DNA of 64,000 nucleotides, taken from JAUWPO01 sp965603285. Its GTDB lineage: Bacteria; Chloroflexota; Anaerolineae; Anaerolineales; UBA4823. The stretch covers positions 1-64,000 of the forward strand of contig CBFDCK010000003.1 of NCBI GenBank assembly GCA_965603285.1, given 5' to 3'. Every line of letters starts with the position of its first letter. The first letter of the stretch is position 1. Made by a program: the position numbers and the translations under genes. The notes under the pieces were generated by a model. The model worked only from the letters and a program-made list of their open reading frames with translations, was not told where the DNA came from and ran no database searches. Positions 26,068 to 34,897 of this stretch are shown here, in pieces.

Positions 26068-27885
26068 ATGAGTACTGGTCAACAAGATATAAAGGTAAAC
26101 CTACCTCATAACCGCTTGGCAGGTAACATGCCCAAGATAGGTATCCGTCCAGCGATCGATGGACGCCGTATAGGTATCCGTGAATCGTTGGAAGAGCTGA
26201 CGATGGATATGGCTAAAAAAACCGCCGATTTCTTGAGTGCTAATCTGCGCCACGCTAATGGACTGCCTGTAGAATGCGTTTTAGCAGACACTTGCATCGG
26301 GGGTGTCGCCGAAGCAGCCCAAACCGCAGAGAAATTTGCCCGCCAGGGTGTGGGTCTTTCCATCACTGTGACCCCTTGCTGGTGTTATGGCTCTGAGACC
26401 ATGGATATGGACCCATTGATCCCAAAAGCCATCTGGGGCTTTAATGGTACCGAACGACCGGGTGCGGTATACTTGGCAGCCGTTTTAGCTGGTCACAACC
26501 AGAAGGGATTGCCTGCCTTCAGCATCTATGGTCGCGATGTGCAGGATGCGGGCGACGCCACCATCCCTGAAGACGTACAGGATAAACTGCTGCGCTTTGC
26601 CCGAGCCGGACTCGCCGTCGCCACAATGCGTGGTAAATCATACCTGGCCATGGGTGGTGTCTCGATGGGTATCGCCGGTTCAATAGTGGACCAATCTCTC
26701 TTTGAAGATTACCTCGGCATGCGGGTTGAATCGGTGGATATGACTGAATTTGTCCGCCGCATGAATGAAAGCATGTATGATCCTGAAGAATTCGAGAAAG
26801 CCCTCGCCTGGGTTAAAGTTAACTGCCCCGAAGGGAAGGACTACAACCCTCCTAAGAATGAGCGTTCTCGTAATCAAAAAGATGATGATTGGGAGACCTC
26901 GGTCAAAATGGCTTTAATCGCCCGGGACCTGATGGTTGGCAATCCTCGTCTGGATGAGCTCGGTTTTGGTGAAGAAGCACTCGGTCATAACGCGATTGCC
27001 GCCGGTTTCCAAGGGCAGCGCCAATGGACAGACTATTTCCCCAACGGTGATTTTATGGAAGCCATTCTTAATACTTCATTTGATTGGAATGGAATCCGTG
27101 AACCTTACATCGTCGCCACAGAAAACGATGCCCTCAACGGCATATGTATGTTGTTTAACCAACTGCTGACCGGGACTGCCCAGATTTTTGCTGATGTGCG
27201 CACCTATTGGAGCCCGCAGGCTGTCAAACGAGTGAGTGGATACGATCTGGAAGGGATGGCTTCAGGCGGCTTTCTGCACTTGCTTAACTCCGGTCCAGCC
27301 GCTCTCGACGGAACTGGTCAGCAGTTAATAGACGGTAATCCGGCTATGAAACCCTATTGGGAGATCACTCCCGAAGAAGTCGATCGCTGTCTGAATGCAA
27401 CAACTTGGCACGCTGGTCTCACCGAATATTTTCGAGGTGGCGGTTGGTCTACTAAATTTAGAACGCGCGGCGGTATTCCCGTCACCATGTGCCGGCTAAA
27501 CCTGGTTAAAGGGTTAGGACCTGCTTTCCAAATCGCTGAAGGCTACACCGTGGATCTACCGGATGATGTCCACCAGATACTCGATGAACGCACCTCTCCA
27601 ACCTGGCCGACGACCTGGTTTGTGCCCAACCTAACCGATTCTGGTCCATTCCGCGATGTTTACACCGTTATGGCGAACTGGGGCGCAAACCACGGCGCTA
27701 TCTCATACGGTCACATCGGCGCCGATCTAATCACATTAACTTCCATGCTGCGTATTCCAGTTTATTTGCACAATGTTTCAGAAGCGCGTGTCTTCCGCCC
27801 TCACACCTGGACATCGTTTGGCGCAAATGAACCTCAAGGCGCGGATTTCCGGGCATGTGCAAATTTTGGAGCCCTTTACAAATAA
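26068..27885 (+). CDS. fucI: L-fucose isomerase
   Basis: 605 residues against 591 in E. coli; nearly co-linear. It converts L-fucose to L-fuculose (also D-arabinose to D-ribulose) with Mn2+. Diagnostic stretches: IGIRPAIDGRRIGIRESLE, SITVTPCWCYGSETMDMDP, KAIWGFNGTERPGAVYLAA, metal ligands in VATENDALNG (Glu), FADVRTYWSP (Asp) and MANWGANHGA (His). The identity is the anchor for calling this a fucose operon. It starts 41 bases after the permease gene with a GGGAG site. Confidence 0.96.
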   Translation: MSTGQQDIKVNLPHNRLAGNMPKIGIRPAIDGRRIGIRESLEELTMDMAKKTADFLSANLRHANGLPVECVLADTCIGGVAEAAQTAEKFARQGVGLSITVTPCWCYGSETMDMDPLIPKAIWGFNGTERPGAVYLAAVLAGHNQKGLPAFSIYGRDVQDAGDATIPEDVQDKLLRFARAGLAVATMRGKSYLAMGGVSMGIAGSIVDQSLFEDYLGMRVESVDMTEFVRRMNESMYDPEEFEKALAWVKVNCPEGKDYNPPKNERSRNQKDDDWETSVKMALIARDLMVGNPRLDELGFGEEALGHNAIAAGFQGQRQWTDYFPNGDFMEAILNTSFDWNGIREPYIVATENDALNGICMLFNQLLTGTAQIFADVRTYWSPQAVKRVSGYDLEGMASGGFLHLLNSGPAALDGTGQQLIDGNPAMKPYWEITPEEVDRCLNATTWHAGLTEYFRGGGWSTKFRTRGGIPVTMCRLNLVKGLGPAFQIAEGYTVDLPDDVHQILDERTSPTWPTTWFVPNLTDSGPFRDVYTVMANWGANHGAISYGHIGADLITLTSMLRIPVYLHNVSEARVFRPHTWTSFGANEPQGADFRACANFGALYK

Positions 27886-27989
27886 TCAGCTTATGCTTTT
27901 CTATTATATTTATTCTTCAAAAGTGACAGCATATCTGATGTGTTACTGGAAGCGCGTGAGATTAAATAGAGTAAACTTGGAGAACGACA

Positions 27990-28415
27990 ATGTTAAAAGG
28001 AATATCGCCATTATTCAGCCCTGAACTTCTGGCAGCTATCTACCGCATGGGGCATGGGGACGAAATAGTATTGGCAGATGCCCACTTTCCCGGAGATAGC
28101 ACCAACCGACACGTAATCCGCGCCGATGGTTTACAGATCGAGGCTTTATTGGACGCCATCCTACCTCTCTTTGCATTGGACAGTTATGTGGACGATCCTA
28201 TCGTAATGATGGAATGTGTCCCGGGTGATGAACCAGACCCGGTCGTGGAAGCTGGCTATCGCCGCGTAATCGATACCTACGCTCCGGATACTCCGCCAAT
28301 CAGATTTATCGAACGCTACGATTTTTATAAACGAGCATCCAAAGCCTTTGTTGTGGCTATGAGCGGTGATACCAGAAAATATGCCAACATAATTCTAAAA
28401 AAAGGTGTTTTATAG
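27990..28415 (+). CDS. fucU: L-fucose mutarotase
   Basis: 141 residues, typical RbsD/FucU size. It interconverts alpha and beta anomers of L-fucose. Motifs: MLKGISPLFSPELLAAIYRMGHGDEIVLADAHFP at the N-terminus (catalytic His in MGHGDE), DDPIVMMECVPGD, and ERYDFYKRASKAFVV near the C-terminus. Placed directly after fucI, as in many fucose operons. Confidence 0.93.
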   Translation: MLKGISPLFSPELLAAIYRMGHGDEIVLADAHFPGDSTNRHVIRADGLQIEALLDAILPLFALDSYVDDPIVMMECVPGDEPDPVVEAGYRRVIDTYAPDTPPIRFIERYDFYKRASKAFVVAMSGDTRKYANIILKKGVL

Positions 28416-28492
28416 TTGCCGGAGTCAACTTTACCCATAATATGGATCATCATTCCCAGAGCGATTATTTTTAATCTCAACTGGTGGTTAAT

Positions 28493-29974
28493 ATGAATGC
28501 CCGAACCTATTTAGCAGTCGATCTTGGAGCTGAGAGTGGGCGCCTTATCGCCGGAAATTTTGACGGGAAATACTTGCGGATGCAGGAATTGCACCGCTTT
28601 TCTAACACTGGTGTGTGGTTGGGTGAGCATTTACACTGGGATATCCTCCAATTATGGAACGAGATTAAGCGCGGGCTAGCGCGTGCTGCGCAAGAGTTTG
28701 GCGAGACTGTATGCAGCCTCGGATTGGACACCTGGGGAGTGGATTTTGGATTACTGGCAGCTGATGACACGCTCATCGGGAATCCATACCACTACAGGGA
28801 TCGTCGCACCGACGGGATCATGCAAGTTGCATTTTCGCGGGTGCCGAAAAGAGAGATTTTTAATAAAACTGGAAACCAGTTTATACCGCTTAATAGTTTA
28901 TATCAACTGCTTTCTATGGCAGCAGTTAATTCTCCGGCTTTATCAATTGCGCATACGTTCCTCAACATGCCCGATTTATTCAACTTCTACCTAACCGGGT
29001 GTAAGGTCAATGAGTTTACCATCTCGAGTACGACCCAGTGCTACGACATGCGCAAACGGGAGTGGGCTTTTGATTTACTAGCCCAGCTCGGCATCCCTAC
29101 AAAGATTTTCGGTGAAGTTGTGCCACCAGGCACAATTTTAGGTGAATTGAGATCCTCATTGAGGGAAGAGCTATGTTTAGATTCTGTCTCAGTAATCGCC
29201 AGCGCCGGGCATGATACCGCCAGCGCCGTTGCGGCAGTACCGGCATCTTCTCCAGACTACATTTATTTGAGTTCCGGCACATGGTCGCTATTAGGCGTGG
29301 AGATCGAGAAACCCGACGTCAGCCAGGGTAGTTTAGCTGTCGGTATGACAAATGAAGGTGGAGTTGGAGATAAAATTCGCTTCCTGAAAAATATAGTCGG
29401 CTTGTGGCTCGTTCAGGAATGCCGCCGAGCCTGGGAACGCGTGGGATTACAATACACTTATGATGAACTTACCCAAATGGCTTCTAAAGCGCGCCCGTTT
29501 GGGTCCCTGATCGTCCCTGGTGACTGCCGCTTCTCAGTCCCCTGCGATATGCCCGCCGCCATCAAATCATTTTGTATTGATACAGGTCAATCCATCCCCC
29601 ATGATAGAGGCGCAATAATCCGTTGTATCCTTGAAAGTCTGGCGCTGGAATATCGCTGGGTTTCAGAACAGATTGAACGTCTGAGGGGGGTGAACTATCC
29701 GCTAATCCATATAATCGGTGGAGGTACAAAGAACAAACTACTCAATCAGCTTGTCGCTGATGCCACCGGTAAAACAATAATAGCAGGCCCCGTTGAAGCT
29801 ACCGCCCTGGGCAATATCATCGTCCAGGCGATCGCTATGGGGGATATCGCTTCCCTGGCTGAAGGACGTGCGATAGTGGGAGACTCTTCCGAACTGCGGA
29901 CATACGTTCCGACCAAATCGATGGCTTGGGACGATGCGTATGAACACTATCTGGAACTGAAGGTGAGAGAATAA
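28493..29974 (+). CDS. FGGY-family sugar kinase, rhamnulokinase-like (probable L-fuculokinase)
   Basis: About 493 residues from the ATG at 28493 (GGTGG upstream); a GTG three codons earlier is possible. It is a two-domain FGGY ATPase-fold kinase: LAVDLGAESGRLIAG (phosphate 1), SLGLDTWGVDFGLL, YHYRDRRTDG and GNQFIPLNSLYQL as in RhaB, SSGTWSLLGVE (phosphate 2) and HIIGGGTKNKLLNQLVADATG (adenosine). By sequence it is nearest RhaB. Between fucI/fucU and aldolase genes, phosphorylation of L-fuculose is the likely task. It could accept L-rhamnulose too. Confidence 0.85.
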   Translation: MNARTYLAVDLGAESGRLIAGNFDGKYLRMQELHRFSNTGVWLGEHLHWDILQLWNEIKRGLARAAQEFGETVCSLGLDTWGVDFGLLAADDTLIGNPYHYRDRRTDGIMQVAFSRVPKREIFNKTGNQFIPLNSLYQLLSMAAVNSPALSIAHTFLNMPDLFNFYLTGCKVNEFTISSTTQCYDMRKREWAFDLLAQLGIPTKIFGEVVPPGTILGELRSSLREELCLDSVSVIASAGHDTASAVAAVPASSPDYIYLSSGTWSLLGVEIEKPDVSQGSLAVGMTNEGGVGDKIRFLKNIVGLWLVQECRRAWERVGLQYTYDELTQMASKARPFGSLIVPGDCRFSVPCDMPAAIKSFCIDTGQSIPHDRGAIIRCILESLALEYRWVSEQIERLRGVNYPLIHIIGGGTKNKLLNQLVADATGKTIIAGPVEATALGNIIVQAIAMGDIASLAEGRAIVGDSSELRTYVPTKSMAWDDAYEHYLELKVRE

Positions 29975-29980
29975 ACTAAT

Positions 29981-30268
29981 ATGATCCAAAGTGAATACCG
30001 CTTACGTCAGGAAATCGTTCGTGTCACTCGAATTGTAGCCAATCAGGGTTTGATACCCTCAAGTGACGGTAATATCTCGATACGAATAGATCAAGACCGA
30101 TTTTTGATTACCCCCAGCGGTCTTGATAAAATGTCCATGGAACCGGATGACCCCATAATTGTAAACCAACTGGGTGATCCAATTCCCATGCTAGGTTTTG
30201 ATATGACCGATGAAGGGAAATTGGAGAACGAGTCCGTACGTTATTTAAATTATTGGAGTAAGATATGA
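29981..30268 (+). pseudogene. Truncated class II aldolase (FucA-like N-terminal fragment)
   Basis: 95 residues. The first ~70 match the N-terminus of class II aldolases (QEIVRVTRIVANQGLIPSSDGNISIR, FLITPSGLDKMSMEPDD). The protein ends after a non-homologous tail. The zinc-binding His pair (HxHxP) and later His of the active site are absent. Normal length is ~210. It ends in a 4-base overlap with the AOR gene. A full-length aldolase follows AOR at 32051. This fragment is therefore probably a decayed duplicate, perhaps broken when AOR entered the operon; its translation could be kept only to couple AOR. Confidence 0.7.
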
Positions 30269-32058
30269 ATGGTTGGACAAAAAGAATGCTGCGCGTTGAT
30301 CTAAGCGATGGTAGTTCAGTTATTGAAGAAATAGATGAAGAAATCTTGCACAATTATCTGGGTGGAAGGGGCTTAGGAACCTACCTGGTTTACACAGAAG
30401 TCCCCCCCGAAACTGATCCCCTCAGCCCAAATAACATCCTGGCGTTTTGTACTGGAGTTTTAACCGGCGTGCGTGTCCCAACAGGGGGGCGCTCCTCCTT
30501 GAGCACGCTTTCCCCGTTGACAGGGACAATGTTCGACGCTAATTCCGGTTCTCAATTTGGTGTACGGCTAAAATGGGCTGGATTCGACGCCTTGGTTATT
30601 AAAGGAGAATCCAGCAGTCCGGTCTGGTTGGAGATCTCACAAGACGGCGCCCAAATCCATCCAGCCGGCGATTTGTGGGGGCGTGAGATTCCAGAAGTTG
30701 TTTCTCATCTAAAGGCTAAAAACTCAGCGGTGGTAAGCATTGGTCCTGCCGGTGAAAACAAAGTCTTATTCGCATCGATTGCTGATGAAAACGGACGATC
30801 TTATGGACGCGGCGGCGTTGGCGCAGTAATGGGATCAAAGAACCTGAAAGCCATCGTTGCCCACGGTAAGGATAAGCCGAGGATTGCAGATCCAGATACT
30901 TATGATTTCGTAAATTATGAGGCAGGAAAGATGGTCAAAGCCTCACCGCGCACCTCGCAAGGGTTGCCAAAATTCGGCACTTCAGTGCTGGTCAATCTGA
31001 TGAACTCATACGGCGTATTGCCTACCCGTAACTTCCAATTAGGTGAATTCGAGCACGCGGAAAATATTTCGGGTGAACGTTTGCGGGATGAATTCCTGAC
31101 CAAACGAGGCGCCTGCTGGAGTTGTCCGATTGGTTGCAAGCGCAATACCAAAACCAGCCGTCAAGAAGGTGAAGGTCCTGAATATGAGACAATCTACGCT
31201 CTGGGTTCATCACTGTGTATTGACGACTTCGAGACAATAATCGAAGCCAATTACCTGTGCAATCGTCTAGGAATGGATACTATCTCTTGCGGGGCTACGA
31301 TTGCCTGTGCCATGGAACTGGTCGAGCACGGTAAGTTGAATACTGAACTAGCATTTGGTCGAGCCGATCTACTCCTGAAAACGATCGAAGATATAGCCTA
31401 CCGTCGTGGTTTGGGCGATCAAATCGCCGAGGGTTCAAAACGGCTCTCGGAGCGCTATGGAATGCCCGAAACCTCAATGCAGGTTAAAGGTTTAGAATTC
31501 CCAGCCTATGACCCGCGCGGAATGCAGGGTCAGGGCTTGCTTTATGCCACTTCTAACCGCGGAGCCTGTCACCTGCGCGGGAACATGTTAGGACCCGAAT
31601 TGCTGGGTTCCCCTAAAATGCTGGATCGTCACATTTCCAGTGGTAAAGCGGGAATCCTTATAGTAATGCAGCATACCAACGCGGTAATTGACTCTATCGG
31701 AATGTGCAAATTTGTCAACTACGCAATCGGTGACGATTTCTTTACCCGCTTGATTACAGCGATCACCGGGATTGAATACGAAGTGCAGGACCTGCAATTA
31801 ACGGGCGAACGAATCTGGAATTTGGAACGACTCTACAACCTGCGGGCTGGATTCACCCATTCCGATGATACGCTGCCCCCTCGCTTTACGAATGAACCCC
31901 TCAAAGAAGGTGCCAGCGCGGGTCACGTTGTTCATCTGGATGAGATGATGGCAGAATATTACCGATTCCGGGGTTGGTCTCAGGAAGGTATCCCCACCCC
32001 AAAGAAACTTACAGCCTTGGGACTGGAGGAGCTGGCAAAGGAGCAAACCCATGCTTGA
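30265..32058 (+). CDS. aor: Tungsten-type aldehyde:ferredoxin oxidoreductase
   Basis: 597 residues, normal for the AOR family. It oxidises aldehydes to acids with ferredoxin, using a tungsto-bispterin and a [4Fe-4S] cluster. N-terminal domain: YLGGRGLGTYLVY and GRSSLSTLSPLTGTMFDANS. The cluster ligands are visible as C284-x2-C287-x3-C291 (CWSCPIGC) and C481 (SIGMCKF). The pterin-binding region includes GLEFPAYDPRGMQGQGL. Within a fucose operon the plausible substrate is L-lactaldehyde released by the aldolase, giving lactate and reduced ferredoxin in place of the usual AldA or FucO. It overlaps both neighbours (4 and 8 bases), indicating tight translational coupling. Confidence 0.92.
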   Translation: MNGWTKRMLRVDLSDGSSVIEEIDEEILHNYLGGRGLGTYLVYTEVPPETDPLSPNNILAFCTGVLTGVRVPTGGRSSLSTLSPLTGTMFDANSGSQFGVRLKWAGFDALVIKGESSSPVWLEISQDGAQIHPAGDLWGREIPEVVSHLKAKNSAVVSIGPAGENKVLFASIADENGRSYGRGGVGAVMGSKNLKAIVAHGKDKPRIADPDTYDFVNYEAGKMVKASPRTSQGLPKFGTSVLVNLMNSYGVLPTRNFQLGEFEHAENISGERLRDEFLTKRGACWSCPIGCKRNTKTSRQEGEGPEYETIYALGSSLCIDDFETIIEANYLCNRLGMDTISCGATIACAMELVEHGKLNTELAFGRADLLLKTIEDIAYRRGLGDQIAEGSKRLSERYGMPETSMQVKGLEFPAYDPRGMQGQGLLYATSNRGACHLRGNMLGPELLGSPKMLDRHISSGKAGILIVMQHTNAVIDSIGMCKFVNYAIGDDFFTRLITAITGIEYEVQDLQLTGERIWNLERLYNLRAGFTHSDDTLPPRFTNEPLKEGASAGHVVHLDEMMAEYYRFRGWSQEGIPTPKKLTALGLEELAKEQTHA

Positions 32059-32680
32059 TCAATTTCAGAGATTTGGCTACGACCTTTTCTACCGCGGTTT
32101 GACATCTTCCCATGGTGGCAATATAAGTGTCCGCATGGGCGATCGGATCATCATCACCCGTACCGGCTCGATGCTGGCGCATTTGACTGAGATGGATTTA
32201 ATTGAAATCGGTTTAGACGAAGATGACAGCAATATCATGCTAGCTTCCAGTGAGTTGGTTGTGCACCGGGCGATTTACCAAAATACTTCTGCGCTGGCTA
32301 TCGTACACGTACACCCACCCCATGCTGTAGCCCTCTCCATGGCGGTAAAAGACGCCATCATCCCGATTGATAGTGAAGGCTCATACTTGTTTCGAAAAGT
32401 TCCTGTTGTGCAATCAGAAACAACAGTTGGGTCAAAAGACGTTGCCAAGTTGGCAGCGGAAATGCTCAGAGATTATAAAATATTTATGTTGCGAGGGCAT
32501 GGCTGTTTTTCCATCGGTCCTGTTCTGGAAGAAGCCTACCAATGGTGCTCAAGTCTGGAAGAATCATGTAAAATATACTACTTAACCCGAACTGTTCAGG
32601 CAGCCCAGGTTGCGGTTTCTCAAGATGGTTTGGAAGACCTGGAATACCGTAAACATACAGATGATTATAAAAGTTGGTGA
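32051..32680 (+). CDS. fucA: Class II aldolase/adducin family protein, probable L-fuculose-1-phosphate aldolase
   Basis: 209 residues, full length. It cleaves L-fuculose-1-phosphate to DHAP and L-lactaldehyde if the assignment is right. Features: YRGLTSSHGGNISVR (phosphate binding), ITRTGSMLAHL, ASSELVVHRAIYQ (catalytic Glu region), VHVHPPHAVAL (zinc His pair) and MLRGHGCFSIG (third zinc His). The sequence is fairly diverged from E. coli FucA, and other members act on other ketose phosphates or are epimerases, so the name rests partly on context. The ATG overlaps the AOR stop by 8 bases. Confidence 0.8.
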   Translation: MLDQFQRFGYDLFYRGLTSSHGGNISVRMGDRIIITRTGSMLAHLTEMDLIEIGLDEDDSNIMLASSELVVHRAIYQNTSALAIVHVHPPHAVALSMAVKDAIIPIDSEGSYLFRKVPVVQSETTVGSKDVAKLAAEMLRDYKIFMLRGHGCFSIGPVLEEAYQWCSSLEESCKIYYLTRTVQAAQVAVSQDGLEDLEYRKHTDDYKSW

Positions 32681-32714
32681 ATGACCCAATCATGATTTAA
32701 AGCAGGTTCACGAT

Positions 32715-33857
32715 ATGATCAAAAAAGTATTCGTAAGCGGTTCTTTCGACTTGTTGCACAGCGGTCACATCGCATTTTTTAAAGAAGCCTCCTCATTCGG
32801 AGATCTTTACGTTGCATTGGGTTCCGATAAAACTGTATATGAGTTGAAGGGCAGGCTGCCGATCAACTCCCAGGAAGAACGCCAGTTTATGGTCAACTCA
32901 GTAGAGTATGTCAAAGACTCTTTCATTTCTCAAGGATCTGGCATGCTCGATTTCCTGGAAGAATTTAAACAACTCCAACCTGACATCATGGTTGTCAATA
33001 CCGATGGCAACACCCCCGAAAAGCAGCAGTTGTGCGCACAACAGGGTGTCGAATATATTATCCTTCAGCGCGAACCCTATGCCGGCTTACCTGCCCGAAC
33101 GACAACCGCATTGCGTTCTATCAACCAGATCCCATTCCGGATCGATATCGCTGGAGGCTGGTTAGACCAGCCTTATGTTTCCAAACACTATCCCGGTTCA
33201 GTGATCACGATCTCTCTCGAACCGACAATTCAATTTAACGAACGAAGCGGGATGGCCACCAGCACCCGTCGCGCCGCTATCGATCTATGGGGACCACGTC
33301 TTCCTCCTGGTGCTCCTGAAAAAATCGCAAAAATTTTATTCTGCTACGACAATCCACCAGGGACTGAGGAAATTTCTGGTTCCCAGGATTCAATCGGGAT
33401 TGTTTTCCCCGGTCTCACAAAAGCTTATTATGATGGTTCCTATTGGCCGGAAAAATTCGAACGTATCCTCGATGAAACCACCATCCGATTTGTAGAAAGT
33501 TCTTTCTACCTGGTACCATTGGGACCGCGCCATGCCGATTTCGATGTACTCGCAGATACCCGCATCGACCGCAGTAAGGCGAAAGCACTGGCGGATGCGA
33601 CCGATGCTTGCTGGCAGGCGATACAAAATCATGATGTGCACGCATTTGGTGCTTCCTTCAGAGCTTCATTCGAAGCCCAGATTGCCATGTTTCCCAATAT
33701 GATGAATGATATGGTTACTGCTCTCATCACAAAATACCAGGATGTGGCCCTCGGTTGGAAGTTATCAGGTGCCGGAGGTGGCGGCTACCTCATCCTGATT
33801 TGCGACAAACCAATTAAGGATGCCCAACGGGTGGTAGCCCATCGCGAGAGTGATTAA
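32715..33857 (+). CDS. Nucleotidyltransferase fused to a shortened GHMP-kinase-like domain
   Basis: 380 residues. Residues ~1-130: HIGH-type nucleotidyltransferase (SGSFDLLHSGHIAFFKEAS, SQEERQFMVNSVEYVKD, VVNTDGNTPEKQ). Residues ~138-380: GHMP-kinase-like domain with RIDIAGGWLDQPYVSK, RSGMATSTRRAA, ISGSQDSIGIVFPGL and KLSGAGGGGYLIL. The same two domains occur as separate proteins at 19158 and 19957. Kinase plus nucleotidyltransferase in one chain recalls Bacteroides Fkp, which makes GDP-fucose from fucose, but here the transferase fold and domain order differ and the chain is far shorter. Likely role: one-enzyme sugar to sugar-1-phosphate to NDP-sugar. The nucleotide and sugar are unknown. 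Confidence 0.7.
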   Translation: MIKKVFVSGSFDLLHSGHIAFFKEASSFGDLYVALGSDKTVYELKGRLPINSQEERQFMVNSVEYVKDSFISQGSGMLDFLEEFKQLQPDIMVVNTDGNTPEKQQLCAQQGVEYIILQREPYAGLPARTTTALRSINQIPFRIDIAGGWLDQPYVSKHYPGSVITISLEPTIQFNERSGMATSTRRAAIDLWGPRLPPGAPEKIAKILFCYDNPPGTEEISGSQDSIGIVFPGLTKAYYDGSYWPEKFERILDETTIRFVESSFYLVPLGPRHADFDVLADTRIDRSKAKALADATDACWQAIQNHDVHAFGASFRASFEAQIAMFPNMMNDMVTALITKYQDVALGWKLSGAGGGGYLILICDKPIKDAQRVVAHRESD

Positions 33858-33884
33858 AGGCATCGAATCGAAATTGGAGGTTGT

Positions 33885-34856
33885 ATGAAAAAAGCATTGG
33901 TTTGTGGTGCAGGTGGTTTTATTGCAGGTCACCTGGTAAAGAAATTAAAAAGTGAAGGATACTGGGTGCGGGGCGTGGACATAAAAGAGCATGAATTTGC
34001 CCCTTCGCAGGCGGACGAGTTTCAGCTACTGGATCTGCGAAAGGCAGAAAATTGTTTGAGTGCACTGACCTTACCGGAAGGTGCTTTTGATGAGGTATAT
34101 CAATTGGCTGCTGACATGGGTGGTATGGGTTTCATCCATTCCGCCGAGTGTGAAATCATGCGCAACAGCGCACTGATCAATATCCACATGACCCATTATG
34201 CCTGGAAATTGGGTGTGTCGCGCTACTTTTTCTCCTCTTCGGTCTGCGTCTACCGCGACATGCTGCCTGGTGAGCCCGAGATGACAGAAGCAGAAGCCAT
34301 CCCAGCCAACCCTGATAACGAGTATGGCTGGGAAAAGCTATATGCTGAACGTATCGCTCAGGCTTATGAGCGCAACAGAGGCATGAAGGTCCGCATCGCC
34401 CGGTTCCAGAACTGCTATGGCCCTGAGGGAACCTGGACGGGTGGTAGAGAAAAAGCCCCTGCGGCTTTGTGCCGTAAGGTTGCCGAAATCGAAGATGGCG
34501 GCGCCATAGAAATCTGGGGGGATGGAACCGCAATCCGCTCCTATACTTACGTTGACGATATGATCGACGGAATATTTATGCTGATGCATTCCGACTTACA
34601 GGGAGCCGTTAATATTGGCTCCCCCCAATATGTAAGTGTGGATGAGCTGGCTGAAACCATCGCTGATGTATCCGGGAAAAGATTCACCTTCAAGCATGTG
34701 GAAGGACCGGTAGGTGTCCAATCGCGCAACTTCAGCAATGGTCGTATCTACTCGATTGGCTGGAAATCCCGGTACGCCTTGAAGGACGGAATTTCCTTAA
34801 CCTACCCTTGGGTGGAGCAACAGGTCAAACAAGACCGTCTCACAGAGATAGATTAA
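33885..34856 (+). CDS. GDP-mannose 3,5-epimerase-like NAD-dependent sugar epimerase (copy B)
   Basis: 323 residues, paralogue of the 18065 gene. NAD loop VCGAGGFIAGHLVKKL is at the start. Active-site elements: QLAADMGGMGFIH, FSSSVCVYRDML (Cys 121), YGWEKLYAE (Tyr and Lys), RFQNCYGPEGTWTGGREKAPAA (Lys) and GDGTAIRSYTYVDDM. All catalytic residues are retained, so two active epimerases are expected from this locus. It follows the kinase/nucleotidyltransferase fusion by 27 bases with a strong GGAGG site, so the NDP-sugar from that enzyme is a natural substrate. Confidence 0.85.
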   Translation: MKKALVCGAGGFIAGHLVKKLKSEGYWVRGVDIKEHEFAPSQADEFQLLDLRKAENCLSALTLPEGAFDEVYQLAADMGGMGFIHSAECEIMRNSALINIHMTHYAWKLGVSRYFFSSSVCVYRDMLPGEPEMTEAEAIPANPDNEYGWEKLYAERIAQAYERNRGMKVRIARFQNCYGPEGTWTGGREKAPAALCRKVAEIEDGGAIEIWGDGTAIRSYTYVDDMIDGIFMLMHSDLQGAVNIGSPQYVSVDELAETIADVSGKRFTFKHVEGPVGVQSRNFSNGRIYSIGWKSRYALKDGISLTYPWVEQQVKQDRLTEID

Positions 34857-34897
34857 ATTGATAATAGTTCAGAGAATTATTTCGATAGGAGCATACC

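Noticed and set aside
29981..30268. Sequencing frameshift as the reason for the short aldolase
   Set aside because: The missing C-terminal half is not found in any other frame, because the intact AOR gene begins immediately; truncation is genuine.
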